Of a stretch of 64,000 nucleotides of DNA, positions 34,501 to 47,517 are shown one piece after another (the first letter of the stretch is position 1; the number at the start of each line of letters is the position of its first letter). The stretch spans positions 1,798,001 through 1,862,000 of the forward strand of contig KV748183.1 in assembly GCA_001692895.1 (NCBI GenBank). Reading direction: 5' to 3'. A model generated the notes under the pieces. It was given only the letters and a program-made list of their open reading frames with translations, searched no databases and had not been told where the DNA came from. A program made the translations under genes and the position numbers. The stretch comes from Cenococcum geophilum 1.58. Its lineage: Eukaryota > Ascomycota > Dothideomycetes > Gloniales > Gloniaceae.

Positions 34501-35040
34501 GGAGTAACTTATAAAGATAGTAGAGCGGATAATATATTAAACAATTTATAATAATCTAATAAGATAATCCTAATAGTTATAATAAGAAGGTATACTAATA
34601 GTATTAACTTAAGATAATAGCGGATGCTAACGAGAGTAATTTAAGAGTAATATAAGAAATAGAACGGAATGTAAGTTTTAATATAAGAAGTAGGATAAGA
34701 TATAAGCTTTAATATAGGCAGTAAAATAAAATATAAGACTTAAAGTAAGAAACGGAACAAAAGGTGCGTGGTAAGATAAGATATAAGATTTACGCTACTA
34801 ACTAAGTAAATAAAATTATAAGATGTAAATAGCAAGGCATATAAAAATAAATATAACCCGTAGTAAAAGCCTTAGAATGTTAGTCGTTATATACATTATA
34901 TAGGAAGTTAAAGAGTTATAGACAGAATAATAGATGCTCTAATAGGTACACTTAAGCAACTAGACTAGATATATAATAATAAAAGAGCTAATAATTATAT
35001 TCTTTATATTATAACTAGTTAGTAAAGCAGCTTTAGAAAG
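34501..35040. other. AT-rich stretch without genes
   Basis: Degenerate repeats of TATAAGCTTTAATATAAG and GTAAGATAAGATATAAG type at 34,650-34,860; otherwise nothing supportable. It would be upstream of the minus-strand pseudogene. Confidence 0.4.
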
Positions 35041-35045
35041 GTAGG
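35041..35045 (+). repeat. Copia-1b target duplication GTAGG (left)
   Basis: Exact match to 41,124-41,128. Confidence 0.9.
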
Positions 35046-35268
35046 TATTAGTTATATAAGGGGGATATTACGTAGCTACGGTTCGTAGATAGTATAATAA
35101 TTATTCTATTCTATTTTCTTTCTTAAAGAAAGGGGTGAGGAACTTAAGGTTCCTTACTACGCTAGTGCCGCGGCGGCACATAATAGCAACTTGCCACACG
35201 TAACGGTAACTTACTATATGTAATAGCAATATACCTTATATAGTAACCATTTGCCTTTATTCCCAACA
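35046..35268 (-). repeat. Copia-1b 3' LTR (223 bp)
   Basis: Contains AAGGAACTTAAGGTTCCTT and GTGCCGCGGCGGCAC palindromes and three ~20-bp subrepeats. Confidence 0.9.
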
Positions 35269-35608
35269 CTAGCAACTCTTCTTTTATAGTTGCCATCTAT
35301 ATATATATACCGCTTAACTAGCGGAACAAAAATCAATCCTTTTTACTTACTATTGCTATTGTAATATAAGTCTTACTATCCCAAAATTTGCCTCTTAGCA
35401 CGTAGTGCTTTCTTACTTATAAGTTATAGGTAGGTATCTTATTAGTAGGGCCGCTAAGGCGCTAGCGGTAAGCGAGCTAATAGCGATTTTCTATCCTAGG
35501 GATAGAAAATCCTAATTAGCTAGTTTAAGTTAGGGTCTGCAGAATTTAACTAATTAGATAACTTTAACCACTAGTTAAAGTTCCTGGACATCTTAAGACC
35601 TTATATAA

Positions 35609-38600
35609 CTAAGAAATTTCTAGGAACTCCCTTTTAACCTAACCTTTAACTTATATATATAGAGTATTTATGTTAACAAACGTCTCTAGTGCCTTATTTA
35701 GGTTCGCCTTTATTATTATATCTACTAGGTTATCTTAGCTATTAATCTATTAAATCTTAAAGAGTTTTTAACGCTTATAAGATTACCGAAGTACCATAAT
35801 ATTAATTATAAGGCGCTTTTTTTTTGTAGTACTAAGCTTAACTAAATACTTATAGAGGGAAAATGAATCGGTATATATAATTATAGGGATAACGGGAAGT
35901 TTAAGTTAATCTATAATTATCTTTAGGGTAGTTCTAATTGTAATTGCTATATTAACTCCACTAACTATTTTATATATCTCTGACGCTAAAACACTTTAGG
36001 TAACGCGCTTGCTTTTAGTTAAGCTCTAATAGATAAGATTGCTATAGATTATAAAGTTATTCTCTCTAGTAAATTTGTTCGCGATAATAATCTTATATCC
36101 TAACTAAAAGCTAAAATCTTTATTATTTATAAACGATCTATTAATAAATATAAAGAGCTTAGCGGTAGGAAGATTAATAGGCACATAAAGTAGTCCCCGA
36201 TCGAGATAGTTTATTTACTAAAAAAGACGTTTATTTAGGGCAAGAACGTCATCCTTAGTTAATTCCTAGTATTAGATAGTAACGGAGAGATTAAATAAAG
36301 CCTTAGGTTGATAGATAGAAGCAATATAAGCTCTATAAGCGCGTTACTCCATATATCCTTACTTTAGGGAATTAACGTTAATAACGTCGATTTTCTTACC
36401 TTAACCCTTCTGGCGTAAAGCAATAGAATCCTCATTTAAAGAGAGGATGCATCTATTAAAGAGTAATAGTGTTATTAAGTTAAGCTTTTCCTTTAGCTTT
36501 ACTATAAGATTTGCCTTTACTAGCTTATTCTCTTTAAGAGCTAAGAATTAGTCGTCTCCTAAGATAATTATATCATTAGTTTATATACCAACAATTCTAA
36601 ATAGGGTTCCTATAGTTATAATAAGGAAACAGGGATTAAATGTAAAAGTAGTTATTAAAAGCTTCTCTTTATAGTGCTTACTATAGGTAGCCCACTAGTG
36701 AGTTTCTACTTCTGCAATTCTATACAATAGCTTAAGCATAACCATAATTATGTCTTTAGGATACTGGTGGCAAATTTACTCTAGAAGGTATGCTAATATT
36801 AAGCGCTAAAGGTACATCTCTAATTAGGTATAAGCTTAAGTAATATCTCATAAATAAACTACTATTCCATTCTTTATTAAGGAGGGAGCTAATATAATAA
36901 TGACTTGCTAACTAGCTCGTTAAATTATAAAAGATTGTATAAGAATTATCTCTTTACCATTATTATTGTAACCTTAAATAACAAGCCTTAATTTCTCAAA
37001 TAGGGCGTCAATAGCTTTGCCCTTAATCTCGTTAACTATTCTTAACTTAAAGATACAAACTCCATCGAACTTAGTAGGGTTATATTTCTCGAATTTAAAA
37101 ACTCCTCTTACAATAAGACTATTGATCTCCTGCTTATCAAATGCTTAAAAAGGAGCTCCTAGGGTTATAATACGACCTTCCTTTTAGAGCTGTTTTGCGA
37201 GCTTAAAGTCAGCCTTCTCTTTAGCTATTATAAAGGCCATTAATAACTTAACTTCATTCTCAATAGCGGCAACAAATTGTTCTTTAAAATCAATAAGGTG
37301 TTAGCGATTTCGTAATCCCTTTAGGCGACCTTTACCGCGTTATAGTTATAGCGCATCTACTACAATTATATTAGGATCGTAGTCGCCTTCTAAAACATAT
37401 TGATCGTAGTTCTCTTCTAGGGCATCTTTTAGGGTATCCTATAAAGGCTCAAAATTATTATCTTTATAGTAAGGCTTAATAACAGTTAAATAAAATTGGG
37501 TAGGTCTATAAGGCATCTAAATAGTATAAGTTTGACTATTAATTATAATAAGTTAATATAGGCCTAACCATCCTCCCCTTTTACGCTATATATATACTTC
37601 AGACTAGAGTGGCAGATTAAGCGCAATTAAGGTATTTAGGCCATTTCTTATTCCTAGTACGTTATTAACCTAGCGTATAGCATAAAGGTATCACACCTCC
37701 TTTATTGCCTTGCAAATCGCCTTAGCTCATTATACAATAAAGGGAGATAGTAGAGAATCGTTAGTCATTTATGGGTAGGCGCTAAAGACTAGTAACGTAG
37801 GTACAAGTCCATCCGGGCCAGCGGAATCGTTAATAGCTTTAATAGCTATTTATAAGGTAAGTTCTTTGCTAGCGTCCTTTAGTTCTAAAGAGATAATCTT
37901 ATATACGCGGCGTAATGGCGCGTAATATCGCTCCACTTTTCTAATACTATTATATGCCTTAACAGGGACTTCCTTAACCTTAATTACCATTGCCTTTATT
38001 TGTTATCAGAACTCTATAGATAAGAAGTTCTTTCCTATATTATAGACGATTTAATTAGGGGGTCTTAGGTAAATATTAATCTAATACAACTAAAGGGTAT
38101 CCTATGTATTCCTAGCTAACATATCCTTTAAGAATCGTGCGGCTTAAAAGGAGGTTAAGAAGTTAATAACTTAGAGTACTAGCTTACCGCTAAGGTATAT
38201 AACGTCGACAATAATATAGAAGTTAAAGTCGTAGTTATCTTTAAGGGTAAACTTAAATCGGCTAGGGGACCTCTGGTTTATTTAGCAGTGGTAGTAATAT
38301 TTTATAAGATNCTTAATTGCCTTAACCTTAACTTTATAGCCTACTCACTAAAGAACCCTAAGTAATTAGTGAACTAATAGGTAACCAAAACAATAGTATA
38401 GTTGGCGTAACTCTAACTTAATTAAATAGCTTTAAGCAACACTCTTTTCTAGTTATTAAAGGAGCAGCTAAGGGTAACCCTACTTACGTATAATAGGCAC
38501 CTAATTATCTCCCTACACGAGTATATTCTTAAGGTTATTAAGCTTAACACCTAGTTTATCTATATCTCTAATACAAAATAGAAACGGGGTATTTATAGGA

Positions 38601-40500
38601 ATAATATAAAAAGTAATATACCCTAAGGGGGTTTAAACCCTAATTATACCGAGAGAGATTATAGTACCTTTACTAAAACAAATCATATATTGGCCTACCG
38701 TTAAATAGTTAATCTAAACAGAGCTATTAAGCTGCTAAAGGGCTCGAACTTAAGGTTCTCCTACTATAAATACTCCTACGGCTTTAGTATCCAGTATAAT
38801 ACTATAGAAGACGTTCGCTAAGTATCTGTCATTAAAGGAAAACGCGGAGCTCTCCTTTAGCTCATTAAAGATATCTAACTTTATAATAAAATGGAGCGTA
38901 GATTGGTTATTAAGAACAGCAATAGTTTATATACCATTTACCTTACCGTACTTAGTAAAGTATTAGTTAGGTAAGTAATCCTTAATTTCTATATCTATAA
39001 GGAGCTATTCGGTCTCATTAACCTCACCCTTAAGGTCTTCTACGCCTTTATATTAAACTAGGAAGCTTTAAAAGTAGGCCGTAGTAACCTTGCAATTTCT
39101 AACATTTCTTATACTCTAACGGAACTTATTATACGCCTCTTTTTACTTATTAAAGGAGTGTCTAATTAACTAGCAATTTGGCTTCTTATAAACGTAGCAC
39201 TTCTTTTAGCAATTACTTCAAAATAAACCTCTATAAGGACCTCCATAATTACCTTATAATTAACGTTAATTATACCCTTTACTATATTCCCTACCACGGC
39301 CGCCATATATTTAATCAGTCTAGTTATAATCATATTAGTCAAAAATACTTAGTTAGGTAAAGCTTTCAGTATAGAGCTGTTAAGATTCTTATATTTACAT
39401 TATAGTACCTACGGTGGAGCGTAGCTTAGTATATACTCCTTTAAATATATCCGCAGGTTTATATAGCGCTAAGTTACACTTAGGAACGCTATAGCATACT
39501 AAGATAACCTAGTCCCTTAGGCTGTTCTCGTTTTAGTAAGTTTCAGTAAATCCGTATTAGATTTTCTAGAGTTTATTAAAGAGTAGTTAAAGGCACTCTA
39601 AATAAGTCTTTATTAGGTTAGAAGCAATAACTCTCTAGAATATAGTCTCTCGCCATTTAGATATATAAAGTTAGTAATTTTTATTAATCTTAAAGTGGGC
39701 TCTAGTAAGCTAAAGCATTATATTAAAGCTATAGTTTTTACCCATAATATAGTTATAATAGAATGTTACTACCCGTCCCTTTAACATAATAAAGAAAGCG
39801 TAGTAGTACTAATAGTATTAAATTCTAACCTTATTGCAACAGTTATAGAAGACCTATAGTTTTGCTCTAAGTATATTATATAATTCTCCTCTAAACTTCT
39901 TCTCTTTATCCAAATATACCTTTATTAGATTCGTAACTTCTTATAGTAGAGGGTTACTAGTTAGCTAGAGTAGAGGAGCTAAAGGCGGCGGAGGTAGAGG
40001 ACGAGTACCTCTAGGTAGGAGAGCACCTTTAGGTAGGAGAGTAGCGTTCTAGGGGTTTCGTTCTAAATTAAAGTTGCCTTTTAAAGAATATAGGTTAGTT
40101 CTAGGTTTCCGTAATTAACGTATAATCTTAACTTCTATCTATACTAGTTTTTCTATACTAGTAATAACGGCCTAAATATTACTAGTAATTAGGTTACCGT
40201 TCTTAGCAATATATACCCCGTTTCTACGGAGGAAGTCTTAAAAATCCTAAATAATATTAATATTACTAAGTGCCCAGGTATTAGCGGTCTATTCTACAAA
40301 ATCCTCCCTAAAATATTCCTATAGCTATACATTGGCGTAGTGTCTACTTTGGTAGAATATAATATGGTGTAAAAGAAAGCTATTAACTTATTTTATGGTA
40401 TAAGTTGTTATATTAAAGGTAAATTCATCCTAATTTTTATTAATAAGTTTTGTATATAAAGCTACCCCTAGTAGTAAAGAGTCTTCCTAGTCGTTTGAAG
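35609..40500 (-). pseudogene. Copia-1b gag-pol polyprotein relic
   Basis: Same domain order as the Copia-1a relic. The catalytic motif at 36,572-36,584 reads stop-T-N-D, so one of the two catalytic aspartates is still encoded, whereas both are lost in Copia-1a. RNase H (about 35.8-36.1 kb) and the KIKGKA/KLRLI reverse transcriptase block (about 37.0-37.1 kb) are clear. A 60-codon plus-strand open stretch at 39,178 lies antisense to Gag and is a shadow. There is a single N at 38,311. Confidence 0.82.
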
Positions 40501-40900
40501 TAGGCGTAGCCATATTTTTAGAGAGAGGGAAGTATTATTAGTATAGGGATTGTTGTTTAGTACGCGTTTATAATATATATTTATCGTTTAGTACGCGTTT
40601 GTAACATATATTTGCAATTATAGGGCTTAGGACTAGTTTTAGCCTTAAATTATAAAAACTTATAAAGCGTGTTGTTCTGCGTAATAGACGCAAGAATCTA
40701 TAATCTTAGAAAGGCTTAGGACTAGTTCTAGCCTTTAAATCCTTAGATTTATAGAAAAGTTCTATTTAAGGTTTAGAACTAGTTCTAACCTTAAAAGACA
40801 GCTTCCTTTAGCATAAGTAGCACTAGTACAGTAGCTTATCTCTTCTTAGTGAAATACCTAGCTACTCTATAGTATAATAGTAAAGTTAACCACTAATTAG

Positions 40901-41123
40901 TATTAGTTATATAAGGGGGATATTATATAGCTACGGTTCGTAAATAGTATAATAATTATTCTATTCTATTTTCTTTCTTAAAGAAAGGGGTAAGGAACTT
41001 AAGGTTCCTTACCACGCTAGTGCCGCGGCGGCACGTAATAGCAACTTGCCGTATATAACGGCAACTTGCTATATATAACAGCAATATACCTTATATAGTA
41101 ACCATTTGCCTTTATTTCTAACA
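40901..41123 (-). repeat. Copia-1b 5' LTR (223 bp)
   Basis: Direct repeat of 35,046-35,268, equal in length. Confidence 0.9.
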
Positions 41124-41141
41124 GTAGGGAAATAAGTTTAG

Positions 41142-41470
41142 AATAATCTAAGATATTAAAAAATATCTAAGATTATATAAAAAAGTGAAATATAATATAG
41201 TATTTTATTCCGTAAGTGTAAGGTAAGGCAAAATATATAGTAAAGAAAAGTAGGGGGATAATCTAAGATATTATAAAAGGTCTAAGATTATATAAAAAAA
41301 AAGTAAAATATAATATAGTATTTTATCCTATAAGCGTAAGATAAGGTAAAGTATATAGTAGAGAGAGATAGGGGGATAGGGGGATAATCTAAAACATTAT
41401 AAAAAGTCTAAGATTATATAAAACAAAGTAAAATATAATATAGTATTTTATCCTATAAGCGTAAGATAAG
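41142..41470. repeat. Three tandem copies of a ~85-125 bp AT-rich unit
   Basis: Each unit begins ATAATCTAAGATATTATAAA, continues with TCTAAGATTATATAAAA and ends in TTTTATCCTATAAGCGTAAG, with a GATAGGGGGATA spacer between units. Each holds an internal inverted repeat (AATCTTAGA/TCTAAGATT). Confidence 0.8.
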
Positions 41471-42027
41471 GCTTTAGAATACCCTTTCACCTAAAGTATA
41501 ACCCATTTTTAAGCTATATTACTAACAAAGCAACTTTTTTTAGGTAAGCTATTACGTCTACTATATAGGTAACCCAAAACTAGTATCTTAGATCCCACTT
41601 ATAGCTACTACACCTTATATTAAAGATATTTACTAAACTTATTTATATATAGGTCCTATAGTCCAAATTGTATATTAAGCTATCTATAATATAGCTATTA
41701 TTACTCTAGCCCTATAACACCGTACTTTTATTTATACGCCTTTTTCTTCTATTTCCTACTATTATCTGCTTAATCTTTTAAACTTTTATAGCCGCCTAAA
41801 CCAATACTATAGCCTCTTTATCTTTAAAAATATAACTATATTAAGCTTAGCTTAGCCTTAATTTTTCTTTAAAAATATAGCTATGTTAAGCTTACCTCGG
41901 CCTTAATTTCTCCAAATATATACTGTCTAGAAATATATCCTACCTTATATAACTACTATAAGCTCTACCTATAATATAGCATCTAGTGCCCTAGCGCGGA
42001 GCGGGCTCTCTTAAAAGCCGCATTATA
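41471..42027. other. Decayed stretch, no gene seen
   Basis: Contains a local repeat of TTTAAAAATATA(A/G)CTAT...TTAAGCTTA at about 41,823-41,895. No supportable frame. Confidence 0.35.
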
Positions 42028-42670
42028 ATGCCTTCTAGAGACCAGATACCTAAAGCTTCTTTAACTACTATAAATAAAGGAGATACTAATATATAGATTA
42101 ACGGTGGCATATTGGGTGGAGATAGCCCTAATCTTCGTAAGCTAGGGTAGGATATTAAGGTTAAGTTAATTAATCTATAGACTAACCTAAATAACCTATT
42201 CTTTTCTACTAAATTATATAAAAAGCTCTAACTATATTTTAGCTCTCCGCACCCTAGTAATATATAGGCTTATACTAATATATCTATTTAATAGGAAACC
42301 AGAGGTATTAAAAGAAATTCTAGAAATAAACTTTTAAAAGCCGTTAAAGATAAGTAGTTAGCCTATAAGATACGGGCTTTCTATTTAGTTACTTTACGGG
42401 CTTTAAATTATCTATATTATTGCTAATACCTATTATCTAGCCTAACCCTCTAGCGTTACCCTAATAACAAATATAGGACTTCCGGGCGGTAGCTTAAGTT
42501 AGACATTAGTTAGAACTCTATATACCTAAGACCGGATATTATAATTCCAAATACTAACTTATTTAGTTATCTTAACTTAACTAGTACTACCCTTAATCCT
42601 CCCTTTTTTCTTACTATAGCTTATATAGAAACAACGGAATCTATAGGTTTAGATAGCTAACATCGTCGGG
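42028..42670 (+). pseudogene. Unassigned relic frame upstream of the Plavaka transposase
   Basis: An ATG at 42,028 opens a plus-strand frame that holds about 210 codons with only TAA/TAG breaks (MPSRDQIPKASLTTINKGDT at the start, IKRNSRNKLLKAVKDK and YLRPDIIIPNTNLFSYLNLT later). Not recognised. It lies upstream of and in the same direction as the Plavaka relic, so it could be an N-terminal exon or a second gene of that transposon; I cannot tell which. Confidence 0.35.
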
Positions 42671-43199
42671 CTCTATAACATTAGTAGTAAATAATATCTT
42701 CGCTATAGCTATAGTCCTATAGCCATCGCCTAAAAATACTATATATTATTATTTAAACGGATAACGGTTTTTTAGGTACTATTAAGTCTTTAATTTATAG
42801 TTTAGCTACTTTAGACTCTTTTAAGTCCTTAAACTTAGTATTAAGCTTAGTATTAAGCTGGTTACACTTACGCTTTAGTATTTAGTTTAGTTACCTTAGA
42901 CTCTTAAGTCCTTAAACTTAGTATTAAGCTAGTTATACTTACGCTTTAGTATAACTAGTTCTAACAAGAAAATAAAAGGTATACTCTTAGCAGCTATAAA
43001 GCTAAGCCACTTAAATTAAATACTAGTAATTAACCGTTAGTACTATAATATGCACTTTTTACGCCTAGAAATAATACCATATTATTTAATATACAATTAG
43101 CAATAATATAGCGGAGCTATCTATAGTATTCTTATACCCCTAAGAGTTACGCCAGCCTTTATTAATACCTATAGTGCTATAAAAGGCAGCTACCTAGCT

Positions 43200-45028
43200 A
43201 CTAATACGTCTATAAAAAAGCACGCGAAGAGAGATATAATACTTACACGTTTATTACGGCCTAACTACTTATAATTCGCGATTAATTCCACCACTCTAAC
43301 TAGTTAGATAACGCGTAATTATAACTAGATAGTATAAATACGGATACTAACAAGTACGCTCTAGTGGCGGTAAAATATAAGCAAAATACCTATCTAGTAC
43401 CTCTATACGGTATACCACATTAAAAAAGCGTCCTATTATTATTATTATTACTTAGAGTAAAGATATTTAAAGCAACTAAGAATATAAAGGTAGGTAAACT
43501 AATTTTATATAAGACTAATAATAATATATAGTAAGTTAATTAAACAATTTTAGATATTACTATATAATAACACAACAATAGCCAAAGTATACTATATAAT
43601 CCTTTTTATTTAGAGTTTAATTACGCCTTTTTAATATAGCTATACCGCATTTACTGTATAAAGGGAGACGTTAACGTACTACTTAAAGACACCCGTTTTA
43701 GCCCACTTTATAGCCTACTTAGCTTCTAATTTACAAATTATTAGGAGGAACTAATTACCGCTATTTTATTTAGTATATAAAACGAATAATAGCTCCAATT
43801 AAAGTGTAAGGTGGAATTAAATATTAAAGGCTTTAAGTAGAGGAAATACTATATTCTTTACTAGGATATTATAAATGTAATTGCCTTTCTAATTGGCCAT
43901 TAACCCTTTAAAAATGCACTAGTATATACACTAAAAAGACTTTACAATGCCGACAACCACTAAGTCTATAATAAGCTATATAGCGGTAACTAGTGGTAGG
44001 AGATATAAGGCAAGGTTCCTAGCGGTGCTATAGTAGTTCCTATACTTATAGCAGTCAATAAAACCCAGCTAATAATATACTATAGCGACAAATCGGCCTA
44101 GCCGGTATATCTTACTATTAGTAATCTTAACTAATAAGTTTAATACTAACAGACATCCCCCGCAAATATTCTTATTGGTTTTATACCAATTATTAAAGAA
44201 AAGGATAATAATATAAAAAGTAAAGTATATTATAAGGCGATAAGAACTATACTTAAATATAAGTCCTACTTTAGTATTCTAACACTATATTCCATAAACT
44301 AAAATATAATAGCAATTAAGTATCTTATAGAAAGCGGCATAGACCTTTAATATGCGGATAATTTTATGCAATAATATTATCCAATTATATATAGAATAAT
44401 GGCAGACTATAAAGAATAAGTGCTACTTATAGGTATTAAAAGCTAATAGCACTATACTATATACTAGGTCCCCCCTTTAAAGCGTAAGAACTTAACTAAG
44501 AAATAATACCTACTACGCACCTATAAGGAGATAAGAAGACAGATTAAACGCTAGTAACTAGAGAATATTCTTCTATTCTTAGATAACTAGGTACACCTAG
44601 TAGAATATTTCGCGTGGCATTATCGCCTATTTAACATCCATAAGGGCATAATAGTAGATATTCTATATTAGCTTCTAAAGGGTATTATTATATAACTTAT
44701 CAAATAGGTATAGAAACTAGTAGGCGATATTATCTAGCTAAAAAGAAAAAGAAGAGGGATAAAGATAACTATAATAAATATATCTACAGAGGCTTAGCTT
44801 AATTAGCGTTTTAGATAAGTCCTAGCTTTTACAGGGCTAAAACGGTTTAATAATCTATTATTTAGTAAAGTTACTTAATAAACAGGTAATAAACAAAAAG
44901 CCATAGTTTATTAACTTGTCGCTATACTAGCCCCACTACTATTATCTAGGGAACTATATGCTATACATTTTATAAGAGCTATATACAACTTTATTATTAT
45001 AGCTTAGTATTATACCCATAATAAGAAC
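43200..45028 (+). pseudogene. Plavaka-type transposase relic, first part
   Basis: One frame is intact from about 43.2 kb to 45,028 apart from TAA/TAG codons. It contains KCKVELNIKGF, FLIGHQPFKNALVYT-like, GKVPSGAIVVPILIAVNKTQ, YSDKSAxPVYLTISNLN and ILIGFIPI, the conserved order of Plavaka transposases (fungal CACTA-like DNA transposons). Further on come QYYPIIYRIMADYKE, a Lys/Arg-rich segment, NILLFLDNQVHLVEYFAW, LAFTGLKRFNNLLFSKVT and HFIRAIYNFIIIAQYYTHN. The enzyme would cut and join transposon ends in the nucleus. The gene is interrupted by a short element at 45,029. The 5' end is uncertain. Confidence 0.8.
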
Positions 45029-45109
45029 ATTGGGAAAATATTCGCAGGAAAAGATTTAAGTAGACTTTGGTTTTCGCGTTTCGCGTAATTAACATATAAT
45101 TTAACCAAC

Positions 45110-45445
45110 TCGACACGCAATTAACTAACTTAACACGCAGTTAACCTACTTAACATACAATTTAACTAACTTAATACGCAGTTAACCTACTTAACATGCA
45201 ATTTAACTAACTCAACACGCAGTTAACCTACTTAATATGCAATTTAACTAACTTAACACATAGTTAACCTACTTAATATACAATTTAACTAACTTAATAT
45301 ACAGTTAACCTATTTAACAACTTTAAAAGCTAACTATATATNCNTTAACACGCAGTTAACCTACTTAAAAGTTAAATAATACGCAGTTAACCTACTTAAT
45401 AACTTTAAAAGCTAACTATATATTTCTTAATGTGCGATTAAGGTA
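45110..45445. repeat. ~42-bp GTTAACCTACTTAACA tandem repeat
   Basis: Alternating half-units AGTTAACCTACTTAACA and CAATTTAACTAACTTAACACG repeat about seven times. The inverse array lies at 52,885-53,210, and a fragment at 7,130-7,165. Confidence 0.85.
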
Positions 45446-45519
45446 AAGTTATATGCTATATATTTAACTATTATATATAATCTTATATAATCTTATACAA
45501 TCTTATATAATCTTATAGT

Positions 45520-45745
45520 CTTATTACTTAGAGGCTCTATATAAAGATTTACGCATAGAGGCTCTACACAAAGCTTTATATAAAGCTTTATGTATAGAGG
45601 CTTTATATAAAGCTCTATATAAAGCTCTATACGAAGCTTTACATAAAGCTCTGCATAAAGCTCTATATAAAGCTCTATATATAGAGGCTCTATATAAGGC
45701 TTTACGCAAAGCTTTACATACAGAGGCTCTATACAAAGCTCTATA
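45520..45745. repeat. 12-bp minisatellite, RIP-decayed
   Basis: Units AAGCTCTATATA / AGAGGCTCTATA, the decayed inverse of AGAGCTTCGTGC. Open minus-strand frames (YIELYIEL, ALYRALYK) are repeat by-products. Confidence 0.8.
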
Positions 45746-46759
45746 TTAGGTCCCCGCATATACCTCTACCAAGTTACCCCCTTTACAGCCACCTTATTTT
45801 TTACCCTTCCTTACATCCTCCCTACCTTAGGAGGCACTAAAACGGCAGCTAGTAAAGGACCGTTACCAGAACCAAACAACCGTCGCCAAAACTAAACGAC
45901 CGTCACTAGAACTAGATAACCGTCGCTAGAACTAAACAACCGTCACTAAGATTAGATAACTATCGCTAGAACTAGATAACAACCGTTTAAATAACTAGCT
46001 AGCAAATACTATAAACAATTTAATTAATTAATCAATTAAATTAAACCAGAGCTTTAATATTAGCCCATCACTAAATCAAATTAAAACTTCCTAGGGAGGC
46101 ACCCTAAACAACTACTATTTAAATATATAGCTAGCGAACGGCTATAGAGAACGATTCAAATTAATAAGAGCCTTTAATTAGGCTAACTCCTCCCCTAAAT
46201 TAAACTAAACACTAACGCAGGCAGGCAGGCAGGCAGGTAGGTAGGTAGATAAATAAGTAGGTAAATAGACAAGTAGGTAGGCAGGTAAGTAGGCAGGTAG
46301 GACCATTACTAAAACTAAACAACTGTCGCTAGAACTAGACGACCGTCGCCAAAACTAGATAACCGTCGCTAGAACTACGACCGTCGCTAGAACTAGACGA
46401 CTATCGCTAAAACTAGACGACCGTCGCTAGAACTATAACCGTCGCTAGAACTAGACAAGCGTTATTAGAACTAGATAACCATCACTAGAACTAGATAACC
46501 GTTACTAGAACTAGTAGACAACCGTTACTAAAACCAGATAATAACCGTTTAAATAACTAGCTAGCAAACACTATAAACAATTTAATCGATTAATTAAATT
46601 AATCTAGAGCCTATTACCAAATCGAATTAAATTAAGGCCTCCTAGGGAGGCACCTTAGATAACTACTGTTTAAATATATAGCCAGCAAACGGCTATAGAG
46701 AACGATTTAAATTAATTAGAGCCTTTAATCGGGCCGACCTCTCCCCTAAATTAAATTAA

Positions 46760-47230
46760 ACACTATAGGCAGATATAGATAGGTAGGCGATATAGACAAG
46801 TAGATAATATAGATAGGTAGACAATATAAATAGGTAGGCGATGTAGATAGGTAGGTAATATAGACAGGTAGGTAATACAGATAGGTAGGTAATATAAATA
46901 GGTAGATAATATAGACCGGTAGACGATGTAGATAGGTAGGCGATATAGATAGGTAGACGATATAGATAGGTAAGTAATATAAATAGGTAAGTAATATAGA
47001 CAGGTAAGTAATGTAAATAGATAGGTAATATAGATAGGTAGATAATGTAAATAGGTAGGCGATATAGATAGGTAGGTAATGTAAATAGGTAGATAATGTA
47101 AATAGGTAGACAATATAGATAGGTAGATAATACAGATAGGTAGGCAATGTAAATAAGTAGGTAATGTAGATAGGTAGGTAATATAGATAGGTAGGTAATA
47201 TAGACAGGTAGATAATGCAGATAGGTAGCA
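46760..47230. repeat. 18-bp AGATAGGTAGGTAATATAG tandem repeat
   Basis: About 26 units. All three minus-strand frames are open for 116-161 codons as a Tyr/Leu/Pro/Ile repeat (PTYLYYLPIYITYL). I regard these as repeat by-products because no frame is favoured. Confidence 0.88.
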
Positions 47231-47517
47231 GATATAGACATAATAGATTATATAAAGAAGTGTATATAATTTATCTTGCTAGCTTTATAAACGGCTTTAA
47301 AGTAGCCTTTATTATCTAAAATTATAAGTTATATAGGTTACGCAGGTTGCGTAAGTTACGTAGGTTACGTAGGCTATATATAGGCTGCGCATAAGCTACG
47401 TATTAAATAAACTCAATATAGGCTGGTTTGTTAAGTTGGTTAATGCCCTTAATAGCCTACTAACAACGCCAACTTCTAGCAGCTGAGGTCATTTACAAGG
47501 GACAATATTTTGCCGAT

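Larger units (their letters stand above)
35046..41123 (-). mobile_element. Copia-1b: full-length LTR retrotransposon, minus strand
   Basis: Same family as Copia-1a and collinear with it throughout (offset about 16.86 kb). LTRs of 223 bp at 35,046-35,268 and 40,901-41,123 start with mutated TG (TATTAG) and end CA, with an exact 5-bp duplication GTAGG. Differences from Copia-1a are almost all transitions, which fits independent RIP of two near-identical copies and would make this pair mutual RIP triggers. Confidence 0.92.
45029..47517 (-). mobile_element. Short repeat-rich element, inverted copy (left arm)
   Basis: 2,489 bp with ends ATTGGGAAAATATTC (left) and AATATTTTGCCGAT (right), an imperfect terminal inverted repeat of about 14 bp. 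It interrupts the Plavaka relic, whose frame resumes at 47,522. No protein is encoded: the length is made of tandem repeats (42-bp GTTAACCTACTTAACA type, the 12-bp minisatellite decayed, an 18-20 bp CGTCGCTAGAACTAGACGAC repeat, 18-bp AGATAGGTAGGTAATATAG repeats). The last 280 bp equal the start of segments A and B. Target duplication could not be resolved. Confidence 0.78.

Noticed and set aside
39178-39360. 60-codon plus-strand frame in Copia-1b
   Set aside because: Antisense to the Gag part of a clear minus-strand polyprotein, and the equivalent in Copia-1a is different in length.
46746-47241. Three overlapping minus-strand frames of 116-161 codons (PTYLYYLPIYIT)
   Set aside because: All three frames are open because an 18-bp repeat lacks stops; the same happens on the plus strand at 50,963-51,436.
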